DNA from: Sipunculus nudus
Lineage: Eukaryota > Annelida > Sipuncula > Golfingiida > Sipunculidae
Direction: 5' to 3'
DNA: 64,000 nt
Assembly (NCBI GenBank): GCA_026874595.1
Contig: CM049310.1
Span: 7,938,001 to 8,002,000, forward strand
Shown here: in pieces, positions 61,983 to 64,000 of the stretch
How the letters are laid out: every line of letters starts with the position of its first letter
Position numbering within the stretch: position 1 is the stretch's first letter
Made by a program: the position numbers and the translations under genes
Notes under the pieces: model-generated
The model's database searches: none
What the model was told of the DNA's origin: nothing
The model's input: the letters and a program-made list of their open reading frames with translations, nothing else

Positions 61983-64000
61983 GTGAGTAACATGTAACAC
62001 TTGTTTGTTGCTTGCTGGAAAACTTTGCTTTTGACACACATGTTGGTCAGTTGCAAATGTCTGATTGTTGCTTGCAGAAGATTTTGGCAAGCATATTGGT
62101 CAGTTGTGTATGTCTGTTTTGATGTCTGTCTATCTGCACTGTACAGGCCACAGTTTTGCAGCAACGGATTTCAAAATTACCTAGTTGATAGATAATCAAA
62201 AGTCCTGGAAACCTTTTGTTTTTGGTGAATATAGGTAATTGGTCAAGGTCAACAAAAATGCTCCAAATTTTCTTCTGCATATCTTCAATCAGAATCCAGA
62301 TAGCCGCATAAACTGTAGCTTATTTGGTTTGTCATGCAGTGGCCTATATTCTAATGTGTAGCTTTCTCAAATCTGCTGTAAGCAATGTTATGCATTTTTT
62401 TGTAAAAGTCATGATATTGAAAAATTATGGGTCTTACTTTTCTAACTTTGTCAGTTTTAAAGCCAGAGAGGTCTTGTTTTTTTTGCATCAGGTAGAATTT
62501 ATTAGTAATTCACAAGATTTTTTTTCAAGTCTAGCAATATGTCGCAAAATATCTCATCAAAGAGTTTTTTGGAGATATCATTTAAGGATGCCCTGGAGGC
62601 CACAAGTTTAAAGGAATTGCTTTTAAACTGATATATCTAACCTCCTACACTAATATCTTGAAACTTATTTTTCATTTTTGGAATATAACCCCCATGGGAC
62701 GCTGCATCTTAAACACTATAACATAATTTTTGGCCATATCTCAAAAACTATAAATCTTAGCAACATAAATTAAGGCTCATGTTGTTCCTCTTTACCTTCT
62801 CCATAAGATGGTCTAATCAGTCATCATCTCAGATGTATCAGTGTGTCAGTATGTCTGTCTGTCTTTCAGTTGTCTTCAAATTCACTTCCCTGCTTGTTCT
62901 CTTATCGGACATGTGGCATTCCACAGGCCAGAATTTTTTTGCAATCCCTCTTAATGTTGCACTGTTGATAGAACCCCCGTTAAGTTCTAGAAGTCTGATG
63001 TATTTTAGTGTTAATAGGTCAAAGGTTAAGTTCAAGGTCAGCAAAAACCGCAGAATCGTTTTTTCTTCATAGCTTCATCAACATTTATCATAGCTGCATA
63101 AACTGTAGCTCAGTTTACTTGCCATTCCATGGCCTTTCTTCTGATGTTGTGATGTATAGCTGTCGCAATCTGCTGTTACCATGGTTATGCCTTTTTGTGA
63201 AAATCCATGATATACAAAATTATGGGGTCTAATTTTTCAAACTCTGTCACTTTTTAAAACTAGAAAGGTCAGTTTTTGGTTTCAGGCAGCACTGGATCAG
63301 TTTTAATCAACTTTATTCCAATTTTCAGGAAATCTCCTACCGTTTCTTGTCAAACAAGATATTATGAGCCCCAATTCTCAAGCAATCGCTCTGAAAGTTA
63401 TACAGTTGATAGAAAAGAACTCCTACAGGTCTCTTGTTTTTAATGGAGATAGGTCAAAGGTCAAGGTCACTAAAAAAACAAAATACTATATTGCTCATAA
63501 CTTCGTCAAATATTGTCCTATCTACAAAAATATAGCTCATTCTATTTGTCTTAGCGGTCTCCATTCTTAGCGGTCCCCATTCTGTCTGTCTGTCTTATTT
63601 AAAATTCCGACAAGCACTTGACCTATAGTTGTCTTAAGTCTGTCTGTTTGTCTGTCTGTCTGCCTCCACTCTACAGGGCACAGTTTTGCAGGGATTGCTT
63701 TCAAACTTTCACAGTTGATAGAAAAAACAAAAGTCCCAGAAGCCTATTGTTTTTGGTTCATATAGGTCAAAGGTCATGGTCATCAAAAACAGTTTTAGTT
63801 TTTAGGATATCATTACTGGTGATATTAATTTTTGCCTTATTTAATTTTGAAATTCATTTTTTTGTGGTGTCACCTATTGGTGATGAACCATTAGCATTCT
63901 GATTTTGTAAGCTTTAATTTTCTGATAAAGTCATGACTTGAAAACTACATAGTATTTCATTTTATATATTTAAGCTTATATTATACAAATGGTCATGTGG
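61983..64000 (+). repeat. Start of the next NCS intron, filled with diverged repeats
   Basis: Four degenerate copies of one repeat (around 62110, 62850, 63360 and 63640) share TGTCTGTC, cacagttttgcag, gttgatagaaaa, aaaagtcc and aggtcaaaggtcaaggtca. No EF4 exon was found. No open frame here looks like a gene. Confidence 0.75.

Overview
The window is eukaryotic and animal. It is AT-rich, has no bacterial-style gene packing, carries GT-AG introns with AATAAA signals, and is full of microsatellites, minisatellites and small non-autonomous transposons. The repeat style and the neuronal calcium sensor (NCS) gene suggest a lophotrochozoan, most likely a mollusc. The taxon is inference; no species can be named from the sequence.

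The backbone is one plus-strand gene, an NCS protein of the NCS-1/frequenin group. Five internal coding exons are present at 6116-6140, 9330-9378, 59194-59283, 60499-60577 and 61816-61982. Phases match at every junction, and together they give about 136 residues: the cryptic EF1 with its Cys-Pro, canonical EF2 and EF3, and the linker towards EF4. The first exon (myristoylated Met-Gly start) and the last exon or exons (EF4 and tail) lie outside the window. The intron 9379-59193 is about 49.8 kb and makes up most of the window.

Two further genes appear to sit inside that intron. (a) A plus-strand gene at about 45.05-48.56 kb encodes a 265-residue protein by joining 47404-47423 to 47672-48449. 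It has an exact 49-residue internal duplication built around an R-L-x-x-P-T motif, and I do not recognise the family. (b) A putative minus-strand spliced gene at about 15.1-12.6 kb has four exons, phase-consistent joins, a poly(A) signal and a perfect CRE-type site near its 5' end. It would encode only a 56-residue basic protein, or it may be a noncoding RNA. It lies between two arrays of the same 11-bp satellite.

The rest is repeat territory. Tandem arrays have periods of 49 bp (1.0-1.6 kb), 11 bp (11.9-12.3 and 15.8-16.1 kb), about 279 bp (17.3-18.1 kb), 69 bp with a 276-bp higher-order repeat (19.2-21.9 kb), 80 bp (27.3-29.0 kb) and 32 bp (39.1-39.7 kb). Mobile elements include a well-delimited hAT-like non-autonomous element at 41004-42577 with an intact 8-bp target duplication. 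Two inverted copies of a TTAA-flanked terminal-inverted-repeat element bracket NCS exons 59194-59283 and 60499-60577. Several MITE-like fragments and older dispersed repeats are also present. Stretches not listed were read and showed nothing I could support.
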